Shown in pieces: positions 1-5,905 of a stretch of 6,747 nucleotides of DNA. The notes beneath the pieces are model-generated. The model was not told the origin of the DNA, searched no databases, and saw only the letters and a list, made by a program, of their open reading frames with translations. This DNA is from Pseudomonadota bacterium (GTDB lineage: Bacteria > Pseudomonadota > Gammaproteobacteria > Burkholderiales > Burkholderiaceae_C). The translations under genes and the position numbers were made by a program. Location of the stretch: the NCBI GenBank assembly GCA_018241985.1, contig JAFECV010000123.1, forward strand, positions 1-6,747, in the 5' to 3' direction. The stretch's first letter is position 1. Each line of letters begins with the position of its first letter.

Positions 1-37
1 GGCTGCTGCACAGGGCCTCGAGTCGATGCGGGAGGGG
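1..37. other. Left-edge sequence downstream of lptM, unassigned
   Basis: These 37 bases follow the lptM stop codon. They hold no hairpin followed by a T-run on the minus strand and no convincing start codon with a ribosome site. In Burkholderiales a diaminopimelate decarboxylase gene (lysA) often follows lptM, so this may be a lptM-lysA spacer or the start of lysA, but it is too short to tell. Confidence 0.3.
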
Positions 38-220
38 TCATTTGTCGGGAGCAGAAGGTGCAGACGCCGCGGACGCGGGGAATGTGGGAATCAACGCCTG
101 CGGCAGCGTGGCGCGGCCGGCCGCTGCCGGTTCGGTCGGCAGGTACAGCGAGCCCTTCTGACCGCAGCCGCACAGCATCAGCGCTGCTGCCGCGACCAGC
201 GCCACTCGCACGCATGACAT
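38..220 (-). CDS. lptM: LptM-family lipoprotein (LPS translocon maturation chaperone, YifL-like)
   Basis: This is a 60-residue lipoprotein precursor. Residues 1-18 form a short signal peptide: a basic N-terminus (Arg5), a hydrophobic core rich in Ala, Leu and Val, and a lipobox reading Leu-Cys-Gly before the lipidated Cys19. Cys17 is less likely because Leu precedes it. The mature protein starts with CGQKGSLYLP, the signature of the YifL/LptM family (usual form CGxKGPLYxP), followed by a low-complexity Ala/Pro/Ser tail. Known family members sit in the outer membrane and help LptD/LptE fold and form the correct disulfides. The gene lies 86 bases downstream of the PBP1A gene on the same strand. 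In Burkholderiales such genes usually precede lysA, which would lie beyond the left edge. The start is uncertain: a GTG at 229 and an ATG at 268 are in frame, and none has a clear Shine-Dalgarno sequence. The ATG at 220 was chosen because it gives a normal-length signal peptide. Family is fairly certain, start is not. Confidence 0.82.
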   Translation of the reverse strand: MSCVRVALVAAAALMLCGCGQKGSLYLPTEPAAAGRATLPQALIPTFPASAASAPSAPDK

Positions 221-274
221 CCGTGCCACACGATGTGCGAAGGCAAGGCGACGGCCGCTGTTTCCCATCCGCGA

Positions 275-280
275 ATTGTA
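275..280 (-). promoter_or_regulatory. Possible -10 box upstream of lptM
   Basis: Read on the minus strand, these bases are TACAAT, five of six matches to the sigma-70 -10 consensus, in the short gap between the PBP1A stop codon and lptM. A transcription start about seven bases downstream would fall near 268. That would suit translation from ATG 220 or GTG 229 but leave almost no leader for ATG 268. No good -35 box is present at 16-18 base spacing. With a 15-base spacer, GCGACC at 296-301 matches three of six positions. The element is weak and lptM may simply be read through from the PBP1A gene. Confidence 0.3.
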
Positions 281-306
281 GAAACTGCCGACAGTGGTCG
301 CCGACG

Positions 307-2721
307 CTAGTTCTTGAACATGTCGAGAATGCGCTGGCGCTCGCTTTGCGGCGGCGCGGCCGAGTTCGTGCCACCGAGCCCGGTCTGCGAGGTGTCGGAC
401 GCCGGCGTGACGCCGACGCTGCCGACGCCGGTCCCCTTCGCGTATTCGTCGTAATACCATTCGCCGCCGACGTTGACCACGCCGTCCGGCACCGGCGTGG
501 CCGCGACCGGGACGTTCTTCAGCGCGCTTTGCATGAAGCCGATCCAGATCGGCAGCGCGGCGCCGCCGCCCGTTTCGCGATCGCCGAGGCTGCGCGGCGT
601 GTCGAACCCCATCCAGGCAATCGCGGTCAGCGTCGGCTGGTAGCCGGCGAACCAGGCGTCGAGCGAATCGTTCGTCGTGCCGGTCTTGCCGTAGATGTCG
701 GGGCGCTTGAGGATGCGCTGTGCCGCCGCGCCGGTGCCGGATCGGGTCACTTCCTGCAGCAGGCTTTGCATGACGAATGCGTTGCGCGGCGAGATCGCTT
801 CGGTCCGGCCCTGCGCGGGGGGCGCGGCATCGGCCAGATCGAGGCCGCGGCTGTCGGTGACCTTGGTGATCAGCGTCGGGTTCACCCGATAGCCGCCGTT
901 CGCGAACACCGAATACGCGGTCGCCATCTGCAGCGGCGTCACCGATCCGGCGCCCAGCGCGAGCGTGAGGTAGGCCGGTTGCTTGTCCGCGTCGAAGCCG
1001 AAGCGCGTCGCCCATTCCTGCGCATAGCGCGGGCCGATCGCCTGCAGCACGCGGATCGCCACGGTGTTGATCGACTTGGCCAGCGCGCGGCGCAGCGTGA
1101 CCGGGCCCTCGAACGTGTTCTCGAAGTTCTTCGGCTCCCAGGGCTGGCCGCCGGTCACGCTGGCGTCGAAGAACAGCGGGGCGTCGTTGATGATGGTCGC
1201 GGGGGTGAAGCCTTTTTCGAGCGCGGCCGAGTAGATGAACGGCTTGAAGCTCGAACCCGGCTGGCGCCAGGCCTGCGTCACGTGGTTGAACTTGGATTTG
1301 TTGAAATCGAAGCCGCCGACCAGCGCCTTGATGTCGCCGGTGCCCGGGTCCATCGCGACGAACGCGCCCTCGACCTCCGGTACCTGCGTGATCTCCCAGC
1401 GGCCCTTCGCGTTCTGCACGATGCGGATGATCGCGCCGCGCCGGATCTTCACGTTCGCGGGCGCCTTGTCGGCAAGACCCGCACGCGCGGGGTACAGGCC
1501 GTCGCCGGTGATCTCGACCGTGTCGCCGCTGCCCTCCATCGCGACCACCTTCTTCGGGCTGGCCTCCAGCACCACCGCGGCCACGAGATTGCCCTCGTCC
1601 GGGTGGTCGGCCAGCGCGTCGTCGATCGCATCCTCGGCGGCCGCGGAGTCCGACGGGAGATCGATGAACTGCTCCGGCCCGCGGTAGATCTGCCGACGCT
1701 CGAAGTTCATGATGCCGCTGCGCAGCGCGCGGTAGGCCGCCTCCTGGTCCGCGGCGTTCAGCGTCGTGTAGACGTCGATGCCGCGCGTGTAGGCGCTTTC
1801 GCCGTAATGCGCGAACATCAGCTGGCGCACCATCTCGGCGACGTACTCCGCATGCACCTTGTCCTCTTCCTCGGGGCCGGACTGGACGTCGAGTTCTTCC
1901 TTCTTCGCCGCGTCGGCCTGGGCCGCGGTGATGTAGCCGTTGTCGACCATGCGGTCCAGCACGTAGAGCTGCCGGGCGCGGGCGCGCGCCGGGTTGGCGA
2001 TCGGGTTGTACGCCGAAGGGGCCTTCGGCAGCCCGGCCAGCATCGCGGCTTCGGCGAGCGTGATGTCCTTCAGCGGCTTGCCGAAGTAGGTCTGGCAGGC
2101 CGACGCGAAGCCGTAGGCGCGGTTGCCCAGGTAGATCTGATTCATGTAGATCTGCAGGATCTGGTCCTTCGTCAGCTCGTGCTCGAGCTTGAACGTGAGC
2201 AGGATCTCGTAGATCTTTCGCGTATAGGTCTTCTCGGTCGACAGGTAGACGTTGCGCGCGACCTGCATCGTGATGGTCGATGCGCCCTGGCTTTTCGAAT
2301 GCGCGAGGTTCGCCAGTGCGGCGCGCACCACGCCGGCGTAGTCGACGCCGCCGTGCTGATAGAAATGCGCGTCCTCGGCCGACAGCACCGCTTCCTTCAT
2401 GATCGCCGGGATGTCCTGGATCGGCGTCATGTTGCGGCGCTCTTCGCCGAACTCGCCGATCTTCACGCCGTCGGCGGTGAACACCCGCAGCGGCAGCTTG
2501 GGCCGGTAATCGGTGAGCGCGTTCGTGTCGGGCAGGTTCGGGTAGGCGACCGCGAGCGCGATGCCGATCACGATCAGCAGCGAAAGAATGCCGGCGACGG
2601 CAACGCCCGCACCCCAGATCGCGAGGCGAGCGAGCCAGCCCATCCACGTCGTGGGGCTGTCTGCTTGCTTCGGTGATCGGGGAGGTGGAGCGGATGCGCC
2701 GGAGTCGGGGCGGGCGGGCAT
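307..2721 (-). CDS. mrcA: Bifunctional penicillin-binding protein 1A (class A PBP, glycosyltransferase/transpeptidase)
   Basis: The 804-residue product polymerises lipid II into glycan strands and crosslinks the stem peptides in the periplasm. A Pro/Ser-rich cytoplasmic tail (1-28) is followed by one membrane anchor (about 30-59). The GT51 glycosyltransferase domain spans about 75-250: catalytic Glu116 lies in SAEDAHFYQHGG, then GASTITMQVARN (146-157), the KLEHELTKDQILQIYMNQ block (178-195) and PKAPSAYNP (232-240). An OB-like insert covers roughly 330-445. The transpeptidase domain has all three active-site motifs: SSFK (490-493, nucleophile Ser490), SIN (550-552) and KTGT (679-682). The C-terminus is a polar Gly/Ser/Thr tail. 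Length is normal for PBP1A (about 750-850). It is divergent from pilM, as for ponA in many proteobacteria. ATG 2721 lies just downstream of a TATAAT box but lacks a clear Shine-Dalgarno. Met27 (ATG at 2643) is an alternative that would keep the membrane anchor. ponA is a synonym. Confidence 0.97.
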   Translation of the reverse strand: MPARPDSGASAPPPRSPKQADSPTTWMGWLARLAIWGAGVAVAGILSLLIVIGIALAVAYPNLPDTNALTDYRPKLPLRVFTADGVKIGEFGEERRNMTPIQDIPAIMKEAVLSAEDAHFYQHGGVDYAGVVRAALANLAHSKSQGASTITMQVARNVYLSTEKTYTRKIYEILLTFKLEHELTKDQILQIYMNQIYLGNRAYGFASACQTYFGKPLKDITLAEAAMLAGLPKAPSAYNPIANPARARARQLYVLDRMVDNGYITAAQADAAKKEELDVQSGPEEEDKVHAEYVAEMVRQLMFAHYGESAYTRGIDVYTTLNAADQEAAYRALRSGIMNFERRQIYRGPEQFIDLPSDSAAAEDAIDDALADHPDEGNLVAAVVLEASPKKVVAMEGSGDTVEITGDGLYPARAGLADKAPANVKIRRGAIIRIVQNAKGRWEITQVPEVEGAFVAMDPGTGDIKALVGGFDFNKSKFNHVTQAWRQPGSSFKPFIYSAALEKGFTPATIINDAPLFFDASVTGGQPWEPKNFENTFEGPVTLRRALAKSINTVAIRVLQAIGPRYAQEWATRFGFDADKQPAYLTLALGAGSVTPLQMATAYSVFANGGYRVNPTLITKVTDSRGLDLADAAPPAQGRTEAISPRNAFVMQSLLQEVTRSGTGAAAQRILKRPDIYGKTGTTNDSLDAWFAGYQPTLTAIAWMGFDTPRSLGDRETGGGAALPIWIGFMQSALKNVPVAATPVPDGVVNVGGEWYYDEYAKGTGVGSVGVTPASDTSQTGLGGTNSAAPPQSERQRILDMFKN

Positions 2722-2747
2722 AAGGGTCGATTGAAGGTCGCAGGCCG

Positions 2748-2753
2748 ATTATA
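2748..2753 (-). promoter_or_regulatory. Probable -10 box for the PBP1A gene
   Basis: On the minus strand these bases are TATAAT, an exact match to the sigma-70 -10 consensus, 26 bases upstream of the ATG at 2721. The predicted transcription start near 2741 would give a leader of about 20 bases, which agrees with the annotated start. The -35 position at 17-base spacing (2771-2776) reads GAAAGG, a poor match, and there is no TGn extension. The promoter may therefore need an activator or be of modest strength. An exact -10 in otherwise GC-rich DNA is unlikely to be chance, but it has not been tested. Confidence 0.55.
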
Positions 2754-2802
2754 GAAATCGGTGAGGGCGTCCTTTCGGTGCCGAGCGGCGCTATCGTTTT
2801 TG

Positions 2803-2831
2803 TTGCATCTGCGACGGAAAGCGTCAATATT
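2803..2831 (+). promoter_or_regulatory. Weak candidate promoter for pilMNOPQ
   Basis: TTGCAT (2803-2808) is followed after 17 bases by AATATT (2826-2831). A start near 2838 would give pilM a leader of about 130 bases. The match to sigma-70 consensus is only partial, so this is a pointer and not a firm call. Confidence 0.22.
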
Positions 2832-2959
2832 TCACGCCGCGTCTGCTTTTGACAACGATTGGAGCGAAAACGCGACGCGAAGTTCTAGTGGCCCCTGGGT
2901 CTTGCTGCTAGCATTCACGGCAATTCTTACGCTAGCTCGGTTGTCTTACAGCCGGTTAC

Positions 2960-2973
2960 AGGGGACTGTCTTG
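2960..2973 (+). promoter_or_regulatory. Shine-Dalgarno and TTG start codon of pilM
   Basis: AGGGGA at 2960-2965 lies five bases upstream of a TTG at 2971-2973 that is in frame with the PilM signature. No in-frame ATG precedes the conserved GLDISSSS motif, and the next in-frame ATG is inside the conserved domain (codon 102). This ribosome site therefore decides the start: translation from TTG gives a protein of 359 residues, close to the usual PilM length of about 350-360. Confidence 0.65.
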
Positions 2974-4050
2974 ATCTCACTGGGATCGTTATTCAGCCGT
3001 CAGCCGGCTCCCTTGCTGGGTCTGGACATCAGTTCATCCAGTATCAAACTGGTCGAGTTGGGGCGCGACGCCGACGGCACGCTGGTGCTCGAGCGCTGCG
3101 CGATCGAACCGCTGGAGCATGGCTGGGTCGCCGACGGCAACATCGAGAAGTTCGACGAGGTGGCCGACGCGGTGCGGCGGCTGGTGAAGAAAAGCGGAAC
3201 CCGCGCGAAGAACGTCGCGCTTGCGCTGCCGCCGTCGGCCGTGATCACGAAGAAGATCATCCTGCCGGGCGGCATGTCCGAGGCGGAACTGGAAATCCAG
3301 GTCGAGTCCGAAGCGAACCAGTACATTCCGTTCTCGCTCGACGAGGTGAGTCTCGATTTCTGCGTGGTGGGCCCGAGCGCGACCTCGGCCGGGGACGTCG
3401 AAGTGCTGATCGCCGCCTCGCGCAAGGAGAAGGTGCAGGACCGCCAGGGCCTGGCGGAGGCGGCGGGCCTGAAGCCCGTCATCATCGACGTGGAATCGTA
3501 TGCATCGCGGCTCGCGACCGGCCGCCTGATCGAGAACCTTCCGAACCGCGGCCAGGACACCATCGTCGCGCTGTTCGAGGTCGGCGCCTACACGACCAGC
3601 ATGCAAGTGATACGCAACGACGATCTGCTCTACGAGCGCGACCAGGCCTTCGGCGGCGCGCAGCTGTCGCAGCTGATCGTGCGCCAGTACGGCTTTTCCC
3701 CCGAGGAAGCGGAAGCCAAGAAGCGCAACGGCGACCTGCCGGAGGACTACCGGGCCGGGGTGCTGGTGCCGTTCGTCGAGAACATGGCGCAGGAGGTCGG
3801 CCGCGCGCTGCAGTTCTTCTTCACCAGCACGCCGCACAACCGGGTCGACTACGTGCTGCTGGCCGGCGGGTCGGCCGCGCTGCCCGGCCTGACCGAAGCG
3901 GTGACGCAGCACACCTCGTTCGCCTGCAGCATCGTCAATCCGTTCGAAGGCATGGACATGGGCTCCGGCGTGCGCGAGAAGAAGATGCTGCGCGAAGCCT
4001 CGTCGTACCTGACCTCCTGCGGGCTGGCCATGCGGAGGTTCCTGCAGTGA
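2971..4050 (+). CDS. pilM: Type IV pilus assembly protein PilM (actin-like ATPase fold)
   Basis: PilM is a cytoplasmic actin/FtsA-like protein that binds the short N-terminal tail of PilN and connects the pilus motor to the PilNOP alignment complex. The product is 359 residues from TTG 2971. Visible family features are the phosphate-1 motif GLDISSSSIKLVEL (17-30), the block following LPPSAVITKKIILP (86-99), the phosphate-2 region LFEVGAYTTS (201-210), the FGG segment (227-229) and the adenosine-site motif LLAGGSAALPGL (296-307). The C-terminal TSCGLAMRRF is also typical. Phosphate-2 carries Glu-Val-Gly where many PilM proteins have Asp-Ile-Gly. The stop codon overlaps pilN by four bases. A reading from GTG 2761 would add 70 residues with a hydrophobic stretch, which PilM proteins lack, so it was rejected. 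It is the first gene of the pilMNOPQ operon. Confidence 0.95.
   Translation: MISLGSLFSRQPAPLLGLDISSSSIKLVELGRDADGTLVLERCAIEPLEHGWVADGNIEKFDEVADAVRRLVKKSGTRAKNVALALPPSAVITKKIILPGGMSEAELEIQVESEANQYIPFSLDEVSLDFCVVGPSATSAGDVEVLIAASRKEKVQDRQGLAEAAGLKPVIIDVESYASRLATGRLIENLPNRGQDTIVALFEVGAYTTSMQVIRNDDLLYERDQAFGGAQLSQLIVRQYGFSPEEAEAKKRNGDLPEDYRAGVLVPFVENMAQEVGRALQFFFTSTPHNRVDYVLLAGGSAALPGLTEAVTQHTSFACSIVNPFEGMDMGSGVREKKMLREASSYLTSCGLAMRRFLQ
4034..4050 (+). promoter_or_regulatory. pilN ribosome binding site and pilM/pilN GTGA overlap
   Basis: GGAGG at 4034-4038 sits eight bases before the GTG start of pilN at 4047. The start overlaps the pilM stop (TGA at 4048-4050) in a GTGA junction, which suggests translational coupling of the two products. 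This strong Shine-Dalgarno supports the GTG start. Confidence 0.75.
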
Positions 4051-4673
4051 TCCTGATCAACCTGCTGCCGCACCGCGAGGCAGCGCGCAAGCAGCGCCGC
4101 GATTCGTTCTATGCCACGCTCGGCGCCGCCGCGCTGATCGGCGTCCTGCTGTCCGCCGCGGTCTACCTGTGGTACCAGGCCGCGATCTCGACCCAGGAGA
4201 GCCGCAACAGCTTCCTGCTGGCCGAGAACAAGCGGCTGGATGCGCAGATCAAGGACATTGCGACGCTGCAGACCGAAATAACCGCGCTGCGCGCGCGCCA
4301 GCAGGCGGTCGAGGACCTGCAGGCGGACCGGAACATGCCTGTGAACCTGCTCAACGAACTGGTCAAGCAGGTGCCGGATGGCGTGTACATCACCAGCATG
4401 CAGCAGGAAAACCAGAAGGTGACGCTCAAGGGCGTGGCGCAGTCGAACGAGCGCGTGTCCGACCTGCTGCGCAACCTCGCAAACAACAGCCCCTGGCTCG
4501 ACCATCCCGAACTGGTTGAAATCGTCGCCGGTACGATCGCGCTGACGCCCAGGGACCAGCGTCGGGTGTCGAATTTCACGTTGCGGGTCGAACTCAAGCG
4601 GCCCACCGATGCGCAGAAGCCGGCATCCGCGGCCAATGCCACGCCTGCGGCCCCGTCGCCGCCGAAGACCTGA
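4047..4673 (+). CDS. pilN: Type IV pilus inner-membrane protein PilN
   Basis: PilN is a bitopic inner-membrane protein. Its cytoplasmic tail docks into PilM and its periplasmic part pairs with PilO. The 208-residue product opens with ILINLLPHREAARKQRR (2-18), containing the INLLPHR motif that PilM recognises. One membrane segment follows (about 22-44). Next comes a predicted coiled coil (about 48-95), with heptad-like Leu, Ile and Ala and many Glu, Lys and Gln. The periplasmic ferredoxin-like domain covers roughly 97-185, including VPDGVYITSM (109-118). The tail is rich in Ala and Pro (189-208), and this part is likely disordered. Length fits the family (about 180-210). The gene starts with GTG inside the pilM stop codon and ends 11 bases before pilO. 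Confidence 0.95.
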   Translation: MILINLLPHREAARKQRRDSFYATLGAAALIGVLLSAAVYLWYQAAISTQESRNSFLLAENKRLDAQIKDIATLQTEITALRARQQAVEDLQADRNMPVNLLNELVKQVPDGVYITSMQQENQKVTLKGVAQSNERVSDLLRNLANNSPWLDHPELVEIVAGTIALTPRDQRRVSNFTLRVELKRPTDAQKPASAANATPAAPSPPKT

Positions 4674-4684
4674 CGGACGGCGCC

Positions 4685-5365
4685 ATGGCAACCCGAATGA
4701 AAGTCAACAGCGAGCTTTCCGCGACGCTGGGCCGCCTGCAGTCGCAGTTCCGCGGCCTGAACCCGAACGACCCGGCGTCCTGGCCGGCACTGCCCCGCTT
4801 GCTGCTGGCCGCCGCCGTGACGGTGCTGGTGGTCGTGCTGCTCTGGTTCGTCTGGCTGAACGGCTCGGATGACGAGCTCAACGCTGCGCGCGCGAAGGAA
4901 GTCACGCTGCGCGAGGACTACAAGAAGAAGGTGGCCCAGGCCGTCAACCTCGACGCGCTGAAGCAGCAGCGCGCGCAGGTGCAGCAGTACGTGACCCAGC
5001 TCGAGAAGCAGCTGCCGAGCAAGGCCGAAATGGACGCGCTGCTGTCGGACATCAACCAGGCGGGTCTCGGGCGCAGCCTGCAGTTCGACCTGTTCCGACC
5101 GGGCCAGGTCGTCGTGAAGGACTATTACGCCGAACTGCCGATCGCGGTCCGCGTCAACGGGCGCTACCACGACATCGGCGCGTTCGCGTCGGACATCGCC
5201 AACCTGTCGCGCATCGTGACCTTGAACAACATCAGCATCGTGCCGGCGAAGGATGGGACGCTGACCATGGACGCCACCGCCAAGACCTTCCGCTACCTCG
5301 ACCAGGAGGAAATCGAGGCGCAGCGCAAGGCCACCCAGCCGAAGAACGCGGGAGCCAAGAAATGA
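4685..5365 (+). CDS. pilO: Type IV pilus inner-membrane protein PilO
   Basis: PilO heterodimerises with PilN in the periplasm and binds PilP, forming the inner-membrane ring of the alignment complex. The 226-residue product has a cytoplasmic tail of about 36 residues, with DPASWPALPR just before a membrane segment (about 38-58). A coiled coil follows (about 62-110), with the family block EKQLPSKAEMDALLSDI (107-123) at its end. The periplasmic core (about 115-205) contains GRSLQFDLFRP (129-139) and ELPIAVRVNGRYHDIGAF (150-167), a pattern typical of PilO. The tail is Lys- and Ala-rich. The ATG at 4685 follows the pilN stop by 11 bases and has only a weak upstream GGACGG. A second in-frame ATG (codon 5, at 4697) is possible and would change little. 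The stop codon overlaps the pilP start in an ATGA junction. Confidence 0.95.
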   Translation: MATRMKVNSELSATLGRLQSQFRGLNPNDPASWPALPRLLLAAAVTVLVVVLLWFVWLNGSDDELNAARAKEVTLREDYKKKVAQAVNLDALKQQRAQVQQYVTQLEKQLPSKAEMDALLSDINQAGLGRSLQFDLFRPGQVVVKDYYAELPIAVRVNGRYHDIGAFASDIANLSRIVTLNNISIVPAKDGTLTMDATAKTFRYLDQEEIEAQRKATQPKNAGAKK

Positions 5366-5904
5366 CCGCGTTGCGATGGCTCGCGGCGGGCGTGGCCGGG
5401 CTGCTGCTGGCCGGCTGCGGAGCGTCCGACCACGAGGAACTGCAGCAGTGGATGACGGCGCAGCGCAACGCGGCCCGTCCGCATGTCACGCCGCTTTCCG
5501 CGCCGAAGCAGTTCGTTCCGCAGAGCTACACCGAGGCGAACGCGACCGATCCGTTCAGTCTTGAAAAACTCACGGTGGCGCTGCGCCGCGATTCCAACCA
5601 GAGCGCATCGAATGCCGCGCTGGTCGCGCCGGAGTTGGCTCGGCGCAAAGAGCCGCTCGAGGCTTTCCCGCTGGATTCGATGACCATGGTCGGCAGCATG
5701 GGGCGCCCGGGCAAGCCCGTCGCGCTGGTGCGGGTCGACAACCTCCTGTACCAGGTCCACCTGGGGGACTACCTGGGGCAGAACTACGGTCGCGTCACGA
5801 AGATCACCGAAACCCAGGTCACTCTGCGTGAAATTGCGCAGGACGCCGCCGGCGAGTGGGTGGAGCGCCCGGCGACATTGCAGCTGCAAGAAAAGGCTAA
5901 ATAG
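5362..5904 (+). CDS. pilP: Type IV pilus inner-membrane lipoprotein PilP
   Basis: PilP is a lipoprotein that bridges the PilN/PilO pair to the periplasmic N0/N1 part of the PilQ secretin. The 180-residue product has a lipoprotein signal peptide (1-18) ending in the lipobox LAGC, with lipidated Cys19. An extended, probably disordered linker (about 20-95) includes the conserved DPF (63-65), part of the segment that contacts PilN/PilO. Next is the RRKEPLEAFPLDSMTMVG block (94-111). The C-terminal HDAM-like beta domain (about 105-178) includes VHLGDYLGQNYGRV (132-145). Length is normal (about 170-180). The start is ATG 5362, overlapping the pilO stop by four bases. GGGAG at 5350-5354 serves as ribosome site. 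pilQ begins one base after its stop codon. Confidence 0.96.
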   Translation: MTALRWLAAGVAGLLLAGCGASDHEELQQWMTAQRNAARPHVTPLSAPKQFVPQSYTEANATDPFSLEKLTVALRRDSNQSASNAALVAPELARRKEPLEAFPLDSMTMVGSMGRPGKPVALVRVDNLLYQVHLGDYLGQNYGRVTKITETQVTLREIAQDAAGEWVERPATLQLQEKAK

Positions 5905-5905
5905 C

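Larger units (their letters stand above)
2722..2970. promoter_or_regulatory. Divergent control region between the PBP1A gene and pilM
   Basis: This 249-base gap separates two divergent genes and is visibly richer in A/T than the coding regions. It holds the TATAAT box facing the PBP1A gene. Facing pilM, a weak sigma-70-like pair is visible: TTGCAT (2803-2808) and AATATT (2826-2831), 17 bases apart, with three and four consensus matches. An exact TTGACA (2849-2854) has no recognisable -10 at 16-18 bases. I found no sigma-54 -24/-12 element. GCTAGC occurs twice (2907-2912 and 2931-2936), and TTACAG is repeated just before pilM. A frame open from GTG 2761 into pilM exists, but its codons lack the G/C third-position bias of the genes, so this stretch is read as non-coding. 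Confidence 0.6.

Noticed and set aside
58..2676. A very long plus-strand open frame (872 codons) antisense to the PBP1A gene
   Set aside because: It lies almost wholly opposite a clearly functional gene in GC-rich DNA, where few stop codons arise in the antisense frames. Its translation is dominated by Arg, Ala, Val, Asp and His, as expected for such shadows, with no domain motif.
2813..2825. Inverted repeat GACG-N5-CGTC as an operator or hairpin
   Set aside because: Four-base arms are expected by chance in this composition, and nothing else supports a function.
221..2827. The lptM reading frame stays open back to 2827 on the minus strand, giving a 929-residue frame
   Set aside because: The upstream part overlaps the PBP1A gene in another frame and translates to Arg-rich shadow sequence. 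Only the last 60 or so codons carry a signal peptide and the LptM motif.
2849..2854. Exact TTGACA as a -35 box for pilM
   Set aside because: Bases at 16-18 spacing (2871-2878) are GC-rich and do not resemble a -10 box, so it was not called as a promoter on its own.
2761..2970. N-terminal extension of PilM from GTG 2761, with a hydrophobic stretch
   Set aside because: Its codons lack the G/C third-position bias of the neighbours, it overlaps the promoter region, and PilM is a cytoplasmic protein without a membrane segment.
3034..3912. Minus-strand open frame of 292 codons opposite pilM
   Set aside because: A shadow of pilM in GC-rich DNA. There is no ribosome site or recognisable domain, and the composition is rich in Arg, His and Leu.
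4163..5170. Minus-strand open frame of 335 codons opposite pilN and pilO
   Set aside because: It spans two genes with clear family motifs on the plus strand and shows no protein features of its own.
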